Source: Culicoidibacter larvae
GTDB lineage: Bacteria > Bacillota_I > Bacilli_A > Culicoidibacterales > Culicoidibacteraceae
Direction of reading: 5' to 3'
DNA length: 64,000 nucleotides
Assembly (NCBI RefSeq): GCF_005771635.1
Contig: NZ_VBWP01000002.1
Coordinates: 124,001 to 188,000 of the forward strand
Shown: in pieces, positions 8,842 to 17,875 of the stretch
Layout of the letters: the number at the start of each line of letters is the position of its first letter
Numbering within the stretch: the stretch's first letter is position 1
Notes under the pieces: generated by a model
Seen by the model: the letters and a program-made list of their open reading frames with translations, nothing else
Database searches by the model: none
What the model was told of the DNA's origin: nothing
Program-made: the position numbers and the translations under genes

Positions 8842-8871
8842 ATTATATCATAATATTTTTAAAAATGACAA
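8842..8871 (-). promoter_or_regulatory. Promoter of the 6S RNA
   Basis: Minus-strand -35 TTGTCA at 8866-8871 and -10 TATAAT at 8842-8847, 18-base spacer, placed just ahead of the 5' arm of the RNA. Confidence 0.7.
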
Positions 8872-8887
8872 TTAATTACGCTCAAAA

Positions 8888-10207
8888 TTAAACATCATAT
8901 GCACTGCCATCTTCACTGAATTCGAAAGCAAAGTCAAGAATCCAAATGGTATCGCCATCTTTTGCACCACGTGCACGTAGTGCCTCATCGATACCCATTG
9001 TGCGCATTTGTCGGGCAAAGCGAATCAATGACTCATAATGGTCAAGATTAGTCATTTTAAGCAGCTTTTCAATTTTAGCGCCACCAACGACAAATTCCCC
9101 GGATACATTGCGACCGATAAAGAAGTCCTCAGTAGCATGTTCACGTTTATGACGGAACACCTTCACTTCTTCAACTTCGTTTGCTTCTCCCTGTTCAGCT
9201 AATTCAATAGCTTCAGTAGCATCAAGAATGTCAGCAATGGCTACCAATAATTCTTCCACACCGCTATTAGTATAACCACTTACTTCATAAATTGGTGCAT
9301 CACCTTGATATTTATCCTTAAACCACTCCAATTGCACCTCAGCATCTGGTAAATCCATCTTATTGGCAACGATAATTTGCGGCCGTTCCAACAACTCCGG
9401 ATTATATTCAGCAAGCTCCTCACGAATTGTCAGATAATCTTCATAAGGATCACGGCCATCAACCGCACCCATATCAATTACATGCACAATAACACGAGTA
9501 CGTTCTATATGGCGCAGGAATTGTAGTCCCAAACCCGCACCTAAATGTGCACCGGCAATAAGCCCTGGTAAATCGGCAACTACAAAACTTCGCCCATCCT
9601 TCGTTTGACTTAATCCTAACTGCGGCGACAAAGTCGTAAAATGATAAGCATCAATCTTTGGTTTTGCTTTACTGATAACTGAAAGTAAAGTTGACTTTCC
9701 GACTGACGGAAAACCAACAAAACCAACATCAGCAAGCAATTTCAATTCCAAACGCAATTGCTTCTCTTCACCTGGTTCACCATTTTCGGCAACACTTGGC
9801 GCCGGATTATTGTGGGTAGCAAACATAATATTGCCGCGACCACCGCGACCGCCATTAGCAACAATACAACGATCACCATCATTTTTTAAATCGGCAAGCA
9901 TTTCACCGCTAATATCGTCATATACAACTGTCCCTGGCGGAACTTTTAAAATCATATCTTCAGCACCATGACCATGCATTCCTTTAGACATTCCTTTTTC
10001 TCCGCTTTTAGCACGCACTTTGCGCATAAAGCGGAAATCAATTAATGTTCTTAGTCCGGTGTCTACTTCCAGAATAACATCACCGCCACGGCCACCATTA
10101 CCGCCCCATGGTCCACCGAGTTCAACATATTTCTCACGGCGGAAAGCAACCATTCCGTTGCCACCATCACCAGCAGTGACCTGAACTTTTATCTCATCAA
10201 CAAACAT
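8888..10207 (-). CDS. obg: Obg/CgtA GTPase
   Basis: Essential GTPase involved in 50S ribosome assembly and stress control. The 439 residues contain the glycine-rich Obg fold (1-158, with [14 protein letters not shown] and GGRGGRGN), a G-domain (G1 GFPSVGKS at 165-172, G3 DLPG, G4 NKMD) and a C-terminal OCT domain (about 355-435). It follows rpmA in the classic order rplU-prp-rpmA-obg, but a strong terminator separates it from rpmA. The start at 10207 matches family N-termini. Confidence 0.97.
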   Translation of the reverse strand: MFVDEIKVQVTAGDGGNGMVAFRREKYVELGGPWGGNGGRGGDVILEVDTGLRTLIDFRFMRKVRAKSGEKGMSKGMHGHGAEDMILKVPPGTVVYDDISGEMLADLKNDGDRCIVANGGRGGRGNIMFATHNNPAPSVAENGEPGEEKQLRLELKLLADVGFVGFPSVGKSTLLSVISKAKPKIDAYHFTTLSPQLGLSQTKDGRSFVVADLPGLIAGAHLGAGLGLQFLRHIERTRVIVHVIDMGAVDGRDPYEDYLTIREELAEYNPELLERPQIIVANKMDLPDAEVQLEWFKDKYQGDAPIYEVSGYTNSGVEELLVAIADILDATEAIELAEQGEANEVEEVKVFRHKREHATEDFFIGRNVSGEFVVGGAKIEKLLKMTNLDHYESLIRFARQMRTMGIDEALRARGAKDGDTIWILDFAFEFSEDGSAYDV

Positions 10208-10296
10208 GTTTCTTTCTCCTTAATATTTTCTTTTATTGTATCATAGCAGCAAATAATTATAACTACTATTTACTCTTGTCATACAACAAAAATAAA

Positions 10297-10329
10297 AAAT
10301 GAGCTTGATGACACTCATCAAGCTCATTT
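10297..10329 (-). terminator. Terminator after rpmA
   Basis: A 15-bp stem AAATGAGCTTGATGA/complement with a 3-base loop and a T-rich tail on the minus strand, between rpmA and obg. Confidence 0.88.
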
Positions 10330-10338
10330 GCACTCTTC

Positions 10339-10620
10339 TTAAGCAACAGGGTAAACACTGACGCGTTTCTTATTTCTACCTAAACGCTCAAACTTTACTA
10401 CACCAGTAACTTTTGCAAACAATGTATCATCGCCACCACGACCAACATTTTCGCCTGGATGTACTTTTGTACCACGTTGACGGTATAAAATTGAACCGGC
10501 ATTTACTGTTTGACCGTCTGCACGTTTAGCGCCAAGACGTTTAGATTCTGAGTCACGACCATTACGAGTCGACCCAACACCTTTTTTCGATGCAAAAAGC
10601 TGTAAGTTCATTTTCAACAT
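10339..10620 (-). CDS. rpmA: 50S ribosomal protein L27
   Basis: 93-residue L27 of the large subunit near the peptidyl transferase centre. It begins [14 protein letters not shown]: the first nine residues are the Bacillota-type extension that Prp removes after the Phe, exposing the ASKKG terminus that reaches the active site. The protease gene lies immediately upstream in the same operon. Confidence 0.97.
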   Translation of the reverse strand: MLKMNLQLFASKKGVGSTRNGRDSESKRLGAKRADGQTVNAGSILYRQRGTKVHPGENVGRGGDDTLFAKVTGVVKFERLGRNKKRVSVYPVA

Positions 10621-10631
10621 GAGGATTCCTC

Positions 10632-10949
10632 CTATTCTACAATTCGTATTTTTATATTCTGCGGATATGATTCGGCAGTATCTTCTACTGCTAAACGCAA
10701 ACTTGCTGTCAATAAATCAGTATCATGATTTACTTTTGGCAAATCTACATGCACATAACCGCTAGTTTCGTCAATTTCAGCAATTGGTTCGATATTTGTT
10801 AATTGGTCAATTGCATTTGTTGTTGCAATCACCAGTGCGCTTATCGCTGCACAAACAATATCTTCACCCGGGTCAGCATATTCAGCATGACCTGAAAAAC
10901 TAAATTCACGCATATGTCCATCGACATATGTAAATGTTACTTTTATCAT
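10632..10949 (-). CDS. prp: Cysteine protease Prp, processes L27
   Basis: 105-residue YsxB/Prp protein that cleaves the N-terminal extension of L27. The expected catalytic His (FSGHAEY, H21) and Cys (DIVCAAIS, C33) are both present. It sits between rplU and rpmA as in other Bacillota, so the protease and its substrate are co-transcribed. Confidence 0.93.
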   Translation of the reverse strand: MIKVTFTYVDGHMREFSFSGHAEYADPGEDIVCAAISALVIATTNAIDQLTNIEPIAEIDETSGYVHVDLPKVNHDTDLLTASLRLAVEDTAESYPQNIKIRIVE

Positions 10950-10958
10950 AACAATCGC

Positions 10959-11273
10959 CTACGCATTCACAGATTCAATAACTAACTTCGTGTATGGTTG
11001 ACGGTGTCCTTGTTTTTTATATTGGTTTTTCTTAGCTTTGTATTTGAAAATCGTCAATTTCTTTTGTTTGCCTTGTTTTTCAATTCGAGCTGTGACAGTG
11101 GCACCTTTTACTAACGGTGTACCAACGGCAACTTTTTCACCACCAACCAATAATACTTGATCAAAAGTGATAACTGAATCAACATCAGCGTCGATTTTCT
11201 CTACGTATACAACATCGCCAGCGGCAACTTTGTATTGCTTTCCTCCAGTTTCAATAACTGCGTACATGTGCAT
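10959..11273 (-). CDS. rplU: 50S ribosomal protein L21
   Basis: L21, about 104 residues, with the usual [14 protein letters not shown] start. Two in-frame ATGs exist, at 11273 and 11267. GGAGG is only 4 bases from the first and 10 from the second, and most L21 proteins begin at the second, so the true product may be two residues shorter. It is the first gene after the L21 leader and promoter. Confidence 0.96.
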   Translation of the reverse strand: MHMYAVIETGGKQYKVAAGDVVYVEKIDADVDSVITFDQVLLVGGEKVAVGTPLVKGATVTARIEKQGKQKKLTIFKYKAKKNQYKKQGHRQPYTKLVIESVNA

Positions 11274-11283
11274 TGCACCTCCT

Positions 11284-11375
11284 TATAAATATTACTTAGA
11301 CTCGCCATGAAGGTGGTCGCAATGACACTCATAACCTTATCTGTGCGGTTGCAGTAGCAGGTGTGCTACACAACA
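11284..11375 (-). ncRNA. L21 leader (ribosomal protein leader)
   Basis: The 5' untranslated region of rplU contains a GTAGC-ACACCT-GCTAC hairpin, then ACTGCAACCGCACAG and GGTTATGAGTGTCATTGC, then a second paired region before the Shine-Dalgarno site. This arrangement resembles the Bacillota L21 leader, which is thought to give feedback control of the rplU operon. I judged this by motif and position only. Confidence 0.6.
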
Positions 11376-11380
11376 AATTA

Positions 11381-11409
11381 ATTTTACAGATTTTTAGTGA
11401 TTTTGTCAA
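11381..11409 (-). promoter_or_regulatory. Promoter of rplU-prp-rpmA
   Basis: TTGACA (11404-11409), exactly 17 bases, then TAAAAT (11381-11386) on the minus strand; a near-consensus sigma-A promoter as expected for ribosomal genes. Confidence 0.85.
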
Positions 11410-11429
11410 TAACAATCGTGCCTGAAACG

Positions 11430-11831
11430 CTACTCTGAGGCAATAAAATTCCACATAACCCCAAATTGGTCAAAAACGACACCATGACAAGGGCTAAACC
11501 CCGTTTTTTGTAAAGGAATCCCTACCCGACCATACTCCGCCAAAACCGCAAAAGCATGTTCAACTTCGGCAGTAGAACATTCAACGGCAATTGAAAGCCG
11601 CTCAGACTCCGGATCATTCAGTTCACCAAAACAATCACACATACGAATAACGGTTTCGCCAATTCGTAACGTCGCCTGAAGTATCTGCCGCTGCATAAAG
11701 TCCGGCAGCTCAGCGTTTTGCAAATCCTCAAAACGGCTGATTGTTAAAAGTTCTGCATTAAAAGCTTTTTTATACAAATCAATTGCTGCTTCGCAACTTC
11801 CTTGATAGGTTAAATACGGACGTAATTTCAT
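11430..11831 (-). CDS. VOC/PhnB-like glyoxalase-fold protein
   Basis: 133-residue member of the vicinal oxygen chelate superfamily. The start KLRPYLTYQGSCEAAIDLYKKAF and the end GVVFDQFGVMWNF are the hallmarks of PhnB/YjdN-like proteins, which are often annotated glyoxalase or 3-demethylubiquinone methyltransferase-like without proof. The substrate cannot be told. It lies 12 bases after cls on the same strand and may be co-transcribed with it. Confidence 0.8.
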   Translation of the reverse strand: MKLRPYLTYQGSCEAAIDLYKKAFNAELLTISRFEDLQNAELPDFMQRQILQATLRIGETVIRMCDCFGELNDPESERLSIAVECSTAEVEHAFAVLAEYGRVGIPLQKTGFSPCHGVVFDQFGVMWNFIASE

Positions 11832-11843
11832 AAAACATTCTCC

Positions 11844-13298
11844 TTACATTAATGGGGAAAATAATCTCGTTATCGCGGCCACCCCGCGGATAACGAGCCC
11901 GCGCTTGTCAAAAAATTCCTTATTCAGCACTTCACAATCTTTTTTATCGGCTTCGAAAATCCGGCTGTAATTCTGAGCAAAAGCAGTGTCGTAAACAAAA
12001 GCATTTATTTCAAAATCCAGAGCAAAACTGCGGTTATCAATATTACATGAACCAATCGTGCATATTTCATCATCAATAACAATTGTTTTAGCATGAATAA
12101 ACCCTTTATGACGGTAGACGCTGACACCCCAGTTAAAAACATCTTCTATATAGGTCAAAGTCGTTTGGTAAACCGCTTTTTTATCCGGGATACCGGGAAT
12201 CATAATTTGAATATCCACACCACTTTTTGCTGCCAGTTTGATTGCCTGTAAGAAGGCATCATCAGGAATAAAGTACGGCGTCTGAATTTTTATCGTATGC
12301 CGGGCATTATTGATCATTGCAATCATTGCATCATATATCAGCATATCTTCAATATCCGGACCGCTGGTAACAATCTGTACCGGCAAATTCCCCGGTTCAT
12401 TAACCCGGGCGAAATAATTCCCCATATTATGTAGGCGGCTTAAATCCTCACCGGTAATGTTATACCAATCAACAAAAAAGCGTGATTGCAAGGCATAAAC
12501 AGCACTACCGGTTAATCGTAAATGGGTATCGCGCCAAGGGGTGATTGATGGTTTCATACTGGCATACTCATCCCCAATGTTCATACCGCCCATATATCCA
12601 ATCTGACCATCAATCACCACAATTTTGCGGTGCATCCGGTAATTTATTCGCAAAAAATTTCCCAATGGCGATGGTAAGAAACGGCAAAGTTTACCACCAG
12701 CTTCAAGATAAGGCTTGAAGAACTTCTTAGGTGTATGATTGCTGGCGTTAACATCATACATCAAACGCACTTCCAATCCGGCTGCCGCTTTCTCGGTTAA
12801 AATATTGATAAACTCATTCCCATAATGGTCATCTTGAATAATAAAGTATGTGATGTGGATTGTCGTTTTGGCGTTACGTAAATCAGCAAATAAATCTGCA
12901 TATTTGACGTTTGCATCAGTATATACTTGAATATGATTGTCTTCACTCAACACCGCATCGCCATGATTACGATTGAGCAACATAATATTCTTATATTCTG
13001 ATTCCGGTAGTTCCTGATGACTATCGCCTTCAAAAAAAGATTTCACCTTTTGATTCATCGCCTGCTCGTTAAAACGATCTTCGATTCTTGTTGTATTGAG
13101 TTTACGACGATCACGCATAAAGAAAGTTGTACCAAACATTGCATAAAGCACCAACCCGATAATTGGCAAAAATATAATTGCTAAAATCCAGGCAATCGCC
13201 GTTTCCGGATTTTTTCGTTCCATAAAAACGACCGAAATTAATCCAACCGCATTTATAATTACTAATACCCAAAAAATAATTCCTACCAATTTCGTCAC
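11844..13298 (-). CDS. cls: Cardiolipin synthase
   Basis: Membrane phospholipase-D-type enzyme that condenses two phosphatidylglycerols into cardiolipin. The 484 residues contain two N-terminal membrane helices (about 4-25 and 33-58) and two HKD motifs: H223-x-K225 with HRKIVVIDG, and H402-x-K404 with HAKTIVIDD, each followed by the GG/GS-MNIGDEY or CNIDNRS segment. Length and layout match bacterial Cls. Confidence 0.93.
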   Translation of the reverse strand: MTKLVGIIFWVLVIINAVGLISVVFMERKNPETAIAWILAIIFLPIIGLVLYAMFGTTFFMRDRRKLNTTRIEDRFNEQAMNQKVKSFFEGDSHQELPESEYKNIMLLNRNHGDAVLSEDNHIQVYTDANVKYADLFADLRNAKTTIHITYFIIQDDHYGNEFINILTEKAAAGLEVRLMYDVNASNHTPKKFFKPYLEAGGKLCRFLPSPLGNFLRINYRMHRKIVVIDGQIGYMGGMNIGDEYASMKPSITPWRDTHLRLTGSAVYALQSRFFVDWYNITGEDLSRLHNMGNYFARVNEPGNLPVQIVTSGPDIEDMLIYDAMIAMINNARHTIKIQTPYFIPDDAFLQAIKLAAKSGVDIQIMIPGIPDKKAVYQTTLTYIEDVFNWGVSVYRHKGFIHAKTIVIDDEICTIGSCNIDNRSFALDFEINAFVYDTAFAQNYSRIFEADKKDCEVLNKEFFDKRGLVIRGVAAITRLFSPLM

Positions 13299-13369
13299 TT
13301 CCTTTTCTCATTTATTATACCTGCTTAATAGCTTTTTTTAAACCCAAACTACTTATTTTTACAAAAGAA

Positions 13370-13403
13370 AAAAACTGTACAAACGCTTCGTTTGTACAGT
13401 TTT
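13370..13403 (-). terminator. Terminator after dps
   Basis: AAAACTGTACAAACG pairs with its complement around a small loop and is followed by T-rich sequence on the minus strand. Confidence 0.88.
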
Positions 13404-13417
13404 CAAATTTCTCTCAA

Positions 13418-13909
13418 TTATTGATTTTGCGGTACCGGATCTTTTCCTAACATTGCAGTGAAGAACCAGATATCTTTATCAACTTTATTTTTTTGTGCAA
13501 CAAGCATGTCGTTTGTTACATAGTCTCCGTCGTTATCTGAAATAACTAAGCCTTTTGCTAACTCGTCACGGATTAAAACTAAATCCTCAACAACAGCTTC
13601 AAGCATCTCTTCCTGTTTCATTTTTTTAGTGTATGGTTTTTCTTTAATATCAGAATGTTCCAAAAATTCAACCATTGTGCTGTATGGACGGCTGGCTAAT
13701 TGAATAATCCGTTCTGAGTCTAAATCAATCAATTCTTCAATATAGCCATAGAGTTCTTCGAATTTTTCATGTAATCGGAAGAATTCTGTTCCTTGAGTAT
13801 TATAATGGAACTGACGAACTTTGAAGAAAAACACACTATAATTGGCACATTGTTGATTTAAAAATTCAATTGTTCTGGTAAAATCAGTTTTTACTTTAAT
13901 ATCACTCAT
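13418..13909 (-). CDS. dps: Dps-family ferritin-like protein
   Basis: Twelve-subunit ferritin-like protein that oxidises and stores iron and shields DNA from peroxide. The 163-residue sequence has the ferroxidase pattern of the family: H35 (QFHYNTQGTEFFRLH), H47, D62 and E66 (LIDLDSERI). It is a single gene with its own promoter and terminator. In many Bacillota dps is controlled by PerR or Fur; no convincing box was seen here. It fits the metal-handling theme of the window. Confidence 0.93.
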   Translation of the reverse strand: MSDIKVKTDFTRTIEFLNQQCANYSVFFFKVRQFHYNTQGTEFFRLHEKFEELYGYIEELIDLDSERIIQLASRPYSTMVEFLEHSDIKEKPYTKKMKQEEMLEAVVEDLVLIRDELAKGLVISDNDGDYVTNDMLVAQKNKVDKDIWFFTAMLGKDPVPQNQ

Positions 13910-13935
13910 GGATATTACCTCCTTCTATACAAATA

Positions 13936-13964
13936 ATTATACGCCTCTTTGGTGATTCTGTCAG
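13936..13964 (-). promoter_or_regulatory. Promoter of dps
   Basis: Minus strand CTGACA (13959-13964), 17 bases, TATAAT (13936-13941), ahead of the AGAAGGAGG site of dps. Confidence 0.75.
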
Positions 13965-14064
13965 AGTTGAGAGCTTAAAATAAAAACATTTATATTTAAA
14001 GCTTAAAATTCAGACCGGATTTTAAAATTCATGTATAATGAAAGTGACTAAGAGGTGAATAAAA

Positions 14065-15165
14065 ATGAAGGAGCGGAAAGTTTCCTGGCTGGAATTATTT
14101 TTTGATTTAATATTTGTTACTGCTGTGTCGTCAGTCAATTTCTATTTACTGACAATTGCAGAACATCCGCAAGAATCGCTATTATATTTTTCTGAATATA
14201 TGTTGATGATTATTCCCATGTGGTGGGCATGGGTTGGCCAGACTATGTATATGAACCGATTTGGTGAGTATATCAAACGGCCGCAGCTTTATATGATGGC
14301 ACAAATGATTTTCTTAATTCTAATGACTGCCAGTTTTAATCTCGATTTCGACCAAACATACTACACTTTTATTGTTGGTTATCTGGCTATTCGCGCTATA
14401 ACAGTGCTCGAGTATTATATAAGCTCACGAAATTGTTCCGGCAGTCGCAGCGCTACCGCAAAACGCTTAGCTCAATTATTTACAATTGGCATCGTCATTT
14501 CAGCTGCTTCACTATTTTTCAGCGGCCCGCTCAGATATATTATTATGTACTTAGGTATCGGTATTGATATTCTCTTGCCACTATTTAACAAAACGATATT
14601 AAAAAAAGTACCGGTGCATTTTCCGCATCTGGTTGAACGCTTCGGACTTTTTGTTATCATTACCTTCGGTGAAGCAATTGTTGTATTAGTTCGGGTATTA
14701 AGCCAAAATACTGCTTCGATTGGCGTGTTCTTTAATGTCATTTTGCTTTTCACTATTGTCTGTTGCATGTTCTGGAGCTACTATACGAATATAGAAAATA
14801 CTATTGATAAAAATATGACCACCAGCGGTCAGTTCTTACTCTATGGCCATTTTTTCATCATAGTTTCCATCCTGCTCTTCTCGGTTGGCAGTGATTTATT
14901 GCTTGATAACCGACTTTCAACCTTTTACTTCATCAGTATTCTTTACGGTAGTGTCGCCCTCTTTTTTGTCAGCAAACATATTGTTTTTATTTATCATAAG
15001 AAAAACGAAATTGTTTTTGAACAATATAAATCTTTGGCAATGTTGTTTAGCTTAATCGGTTTTTATGTGCTTTGTCTTACATTTAATTTATCTGTTGAGC
15101 TTGCACTTATTGGACTACTAATCTTTACTGCAACTGATAATTTTCATTATAGAAAGAAAAAATAG
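14065..15165 (+). CDS. Low temperature requirement protein A-like membrane protein
   Basis: 366-residue polytopic membrane protein with about ten hydrophobic helices. The start VSWLELFFDLIFVTAVSSV and the later VERFGLFVIITFGEAIV are signature segments of the LtrA family, named from a Listeria mutant with poor growth in the cold; the molecular function remains unknown. GAGGTG precedes the ATG, and a TATAAT lies at 14034-14039 without a clear -35. It is monocistronic and divergent from dps. Confidence 0.85.
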   Translation: MKERKVSWLELFFDLIFVTAVSSVNFYLLTIAEHPQESLLYFSEYMLMIIPMWWAWVGQTMYMNRFGEYIKRPQLYMMAQMIFLILMTASFNLDFDQTYYTFIVGYLAIRAITVLEYYISSRNCSGSRSATAKRLAQLFTIGIVISAASLFFSGPLRYIIMYLGIGIDILLPLFNKTILKKVPVHFPHLVERFGLFVIITFGEAIVVLVRVLSQNTASIGVFFNVILLFTIVCCMFWSYYTNIENTIDKNMTTSGQFLLYGHFFIIVSILLFSVGSDLLLDNRLSTFYFISILYGSVALFFVSKHIVFIYHKKNEIVFEQYKSLAMLFSLIGFYVLCLTFNLSVELALIGLLIFTATDNFHYRKKK

Positions 15166-15190
15166 GCATCCTCCGAGAGGATGCCTATTT
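15160..15190. terminator. Bidirectional terminator
   Basis: AAATAGGCATCCTC and its complement around a 4-base loop overlap the ltrA-like stop and sit ahead of the convergent stop at 15197; T-rich tails occur in both directions. Confidence 0.88.
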
Positions 15191-15196
15191 CAATTT

Positions 15197-16639
15197 TTAT
15201 TTTGTGGGTCGGCGTCGAGCATGCTGACTTTTTTGTTTTTGGATTTGCGCCGCACCATTATTTCGTTTGTTCCAAGAATGCTGTTTTTTTACTTTTTTAG
15301 CTTTCTTCTGTGGTTCAACATCTTTAGGATCAGCTTTTTTAGTTTTTGATTGAGCCACTAGTGCTTCAATTTTATTTGTTTGATTTTTAATTTCTGCTTT
15401 CGCTTTCTCAATCACTTCTGGATGCTCTTTGCGAGCAGCCGTAAATTCAGTTGATTTTTTATTCCAGAAGTTTTTTATGCTTTCAATACCTTTATTGATC
15501 CAACCTGAGACGATGGCAATGAAACGCCCTTTAAAGAACACGTCGTCAATACGAATTATTATATAAACAGTTACTGCAATAACAATAAGTATATCTAAAA
15601 TAGTAAATAAGATGAAATCAATATTCGGAATGTACAATGGTTTTAAGTAAACCGCAACTGCCAAGAGTACCAAGACAACATCATTTTTATATTGTAGTTT
15701 TTTATAAATGAAGTTAACAATATTTACCCCAACATAATATGCTATGATAATCAGTACCGGTTGTGCCAGACTATTAAATGTTGTTGTCACAAAATCAATA
15801 ATTGTTTGATGGATTCTAGTGTCAATTGAGCTTACATCAAGAGTGATGATGCCATTTTGGACGGTAAAGAACCATTCGTCAATTTTAATTGATTGAATAA
15901 TTCCGGTTACTATCGGTGATACATTACTGCCAACAAGGTTCATGATATCAAAGTAATATGTCCCTTGGAATATTTGTTGCAGTGATAATTGCGGTAACAA
16001 CATTAGAATTACTTGATATACTGCAAATCCTAAAATTGCTCCGATAATAACAATCACAAACACAATAATTGTTGAGTTCTGAATGGTTCCTTTGGCAAGT
16101 TCCAATAACGAAGCTTTTGAAAAAGCTTCTTTTAAACGCAATGGACGGAATCGAACATATTGGATAAAATAGATAATAAATACAACTAACTGCGCTAAGA
16201 TTGCAAAAGCTAAAAGAATAGCTTCAAAAAATACAAAAGTCGTTCCTAGTTGAATATAACTATACAACCAAATGTTGGCAACTGCCAGCGTAGCTATCAA
16301 GAGCATTAGAATACTGGCAAAAGTCAATTTTATATACCCTTTTAGTCTACGACGCATTGAACCGATAAAACAGAAGAATACTAATTCTAATACTGCCAAG
16401 ACGACAACAACGATAACATCTTTACCAACTAAAATATTTGCTAAAATTTGACCAAAATTATCAAATGTCATTTGTGTGTTAGCAACAGCAAAGTTTAATA
16501 AATATATGCGCTCGGCGCTAGCAGTCAGCATTTGCGGTGCGGCAAAAATATTAAAGATAATAATACCAATTAATACTAATACCGATACACCGGCCATGAT
16601 TTGTGAGATGAGTGCCCATCTTTTCATTGTTTTTTCCAT
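15197..16639 (-). CDS. Uncharacterised polytopic membrane protein with basic tail
   Basis: 480 residues with no family I recognise. There are about eight to nine hydrophobic helices: one near the N-terminus (about 10-33), then clusters around 75-160, 190-220 and 290-360. A soluble outward stretch (about 225-285) lies between them. The last 80 residues are very basic and helical (AEIKNQTNKIEALVAQSKTK, then Lys/Gln/Arg-rich to ARRRPTK), suggesting contact with nucleic acid or anionic lipid on the cytosolic face. It begins 3 bases after the preceding lipoprotein gene, so the two are co-translated and probably act together at the membrane. Confidence 0.75.
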   Translation of the reverse strand: MEKTMKRWALISQIMAGVSVLVLIGIIIFNIFAAPQMLTASAERIYLLNFAVANTQMTFDNFGQILANILVGKDVIVVVVLAVLELVFFCFIGSMRRRLKGYIKLTFASILMLLIATLAVANIWLYSYIQLGTTFVFFEAILLAFAILAQLVVFIIYFIQYVRFRPLRLKEAFSKASLLELAKGTIQNSTIIVFVIVIIGAILGFAVYQVILMLLPQLSLQQIFQGTYYFDIMNLVGSNVSPIVTGIIQSIKIDEWFFTVQNGIITLDVSSIDTRIHQTIIDFVTTTFNSLAQPVLIIIAYYVGVNIVNFIYKKLQYKNDVVLVLLAVAVYLKPLYIPNIDFILFTILDILIVIAVTVYIIIRIDDVFFKGRFIAIVSGWINKGIESIKNFWNKKSTEFTAARKEHPEVIEKAKAEIKNQTNKIEALVAQSKTKKADPKDVEPQKKAKKVKKQHSWNKRNNGAAQIQKQKSQHARRRPTK

Positions 16640-16642
16640 GAC

Positions 16643-17455
16643 CTACACCCCGCTTCCTGTCAAATCAAACGCCAGCGTAACATCAACACTCGCTTGAAAA
16701 ATATCATTAACGGCACTAACGTTATATGAAAGCAACTGGAATTCAATCCGTGAAATCATAGAATCGCCTTCATTTTGAATTAAATTGATATTCATCTTTT
16801 GATTTAAAACATCTGCTGAAAAGTTAGTCAGCGGAATTAAATTAGCTAAATCATTTCCGGTAAGTGTTATTGTTGTTACCGTTTGAGTTTTAGTGTTTGT
16901 TCCACTTTCACTACGATCAGCATTTACCGTAGTAGCAGTAATGTGATTGGTAAGCATAGCACCAAAATCAGCTTGATTTATTGCACTTGATAAATATAAT
17001 TCATTCGCTTTATAAAACGGATCCAGCACGCTGCTGTCAAATTTTAAATAATTGCCGGTAAAGTTACCATTATCGCCAAAACTAAATCCATCTGAGAAGC
17101 TAGCGAGGTCAAAACTTACTCCTGCTCCTTCAATGTTAGTATCAAATAATTGATTTAATACATAAATAACTGTTTCTGAAGAAAGCGCACCACCATATGT
17201 AATCGTATTTTCTTTGGCATTGCTGACAAAGGAAATACTAGCATCCGAGCCCTGAAAACTTCCGGTACCAGTAATGTTCAAACTTAACTCCCCTTGAATC
17301 TCAGTAGGGTTCTTTAATAAATATGTATTCGTCTTTGTTAATGCTGTCACCAATGCGCTGTTTGCTACAACCGGAGTTGCAGAAGCAGTACATCCCGCTA
17401 GTGCAAGCACCAGTACAGAAACCGACGCTAACAAAGCAAAAAATTTCTTTCGCAT
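16643..17455 (-). CDS. Predicted lipoprotein, unknown function
   Basis: 270 residues. Signal peptide MRKKFFALLASVSVLVLALAGC ends in the lipobox LAGC, so the mature protein starts with the lipidated Cys and is held outside the membrane. The ATG at 17455 is preferred to upstream ATGs because GAGGAG stands 7 bases before it. The mature part is rich in Ser, Thr, Asn and beta-type segments and has no catalytic motif I know. It resembles in outline large lipoproteins with LppX/DUF-type beta folds, but I do not assign one. It is paired with the membrane protein at 15197-16639. Confidence 0.75.
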   Translation of the reverse strand: MRKKFFALLASVSVLVLALAGCTASATPVVANSALVTALTKTNTYLLKNPTEIQGELSLNITGTGSFQGSDASISFVSNAKENTITYGGALSSETVIYVLNQLFDTNIEGAGVSFDLASFSDGFSFGDNGNFTGNYLKFDSSVLDPFYKANELYLSSAINQADFGAMLTNHITATTVNADRSESGTNTKTQTVTTITLTGNDLANLIPLTNFSADVLNQKMNINLIQNEGDSMISRIEFQLLSYNVSAVNDIFQASVDVTLAFDLTGSGV

Positions 17456-17473
17456 AATCATTCTCCTCTTCAT

Positions 17474-17739
17474 TAATCTTACAATGCTAGTTTACCACTA
17501 ATAATGTGAACTATATACCGAAACACTTTAATTTCTTAATTAATGCACGATTCAAGTCAACATTGTTAAATATTTTCTTCACCGTTATATTTTACGCCTA
17601 TTATAATAAAAAGTAAAACATAATAGCGAAAAAATCACAATTTTTACTTCTGATAAAAATAGTAAAATTGCGGTTGATTTAGAGTCAGTTAATCGAGACA
17701 AAAGAAAAACCCTTATAAAAATAAGGGTTGTTTACAACA
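17474..17739. other. Gene-free stretch
   Basis: AT-rich spacer between the lipoprotein gene and tRNA-Thr. Apart from the tRNA terminator at 17706-17733, I see no open frame with a ribosome binding site and no clear structured element. Confidence 0.5.
17706..17733 (-). terminator. Terminator after tRNA-Thr
   Basis: AAACCCTTAT pairs with ATAAGGGTT around a 4-base loop; T-rich on the minus strand, just past the tRNA 3' end. Confidence 0.8.
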
Positions 17740-17813
17740 TGGTGCCAGATGCGAGAATCGGACTCGCGGCTATTCATTACCATTGAATTGTTTTACCACT
17801 AAACTAATCCGGC
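17740..17813 (-). tRNA. tRNA-Thr(GGT)
   Basis: 74 nt including an encoded CCA. Acceptor GCCGGAT/ATCTGGC, D arm GTTT-AGTGGTA-AAAC, anticodon arm ATTCA-ATGGTAA-TGAAT with anticodon GGT (reads ACC/ACU), T arm GCGAG-TCCGATT-CTCGC. The T loop carries C at position 55 where nearly all tRNAs have U (pseudouridine). Confidence 0.92.
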
Positions 17814-17875
17814 GTGCCTGACCAAAAGGTACATCACCTATTGTAGCATCAAACCACATCTGAATCAATAATTAA

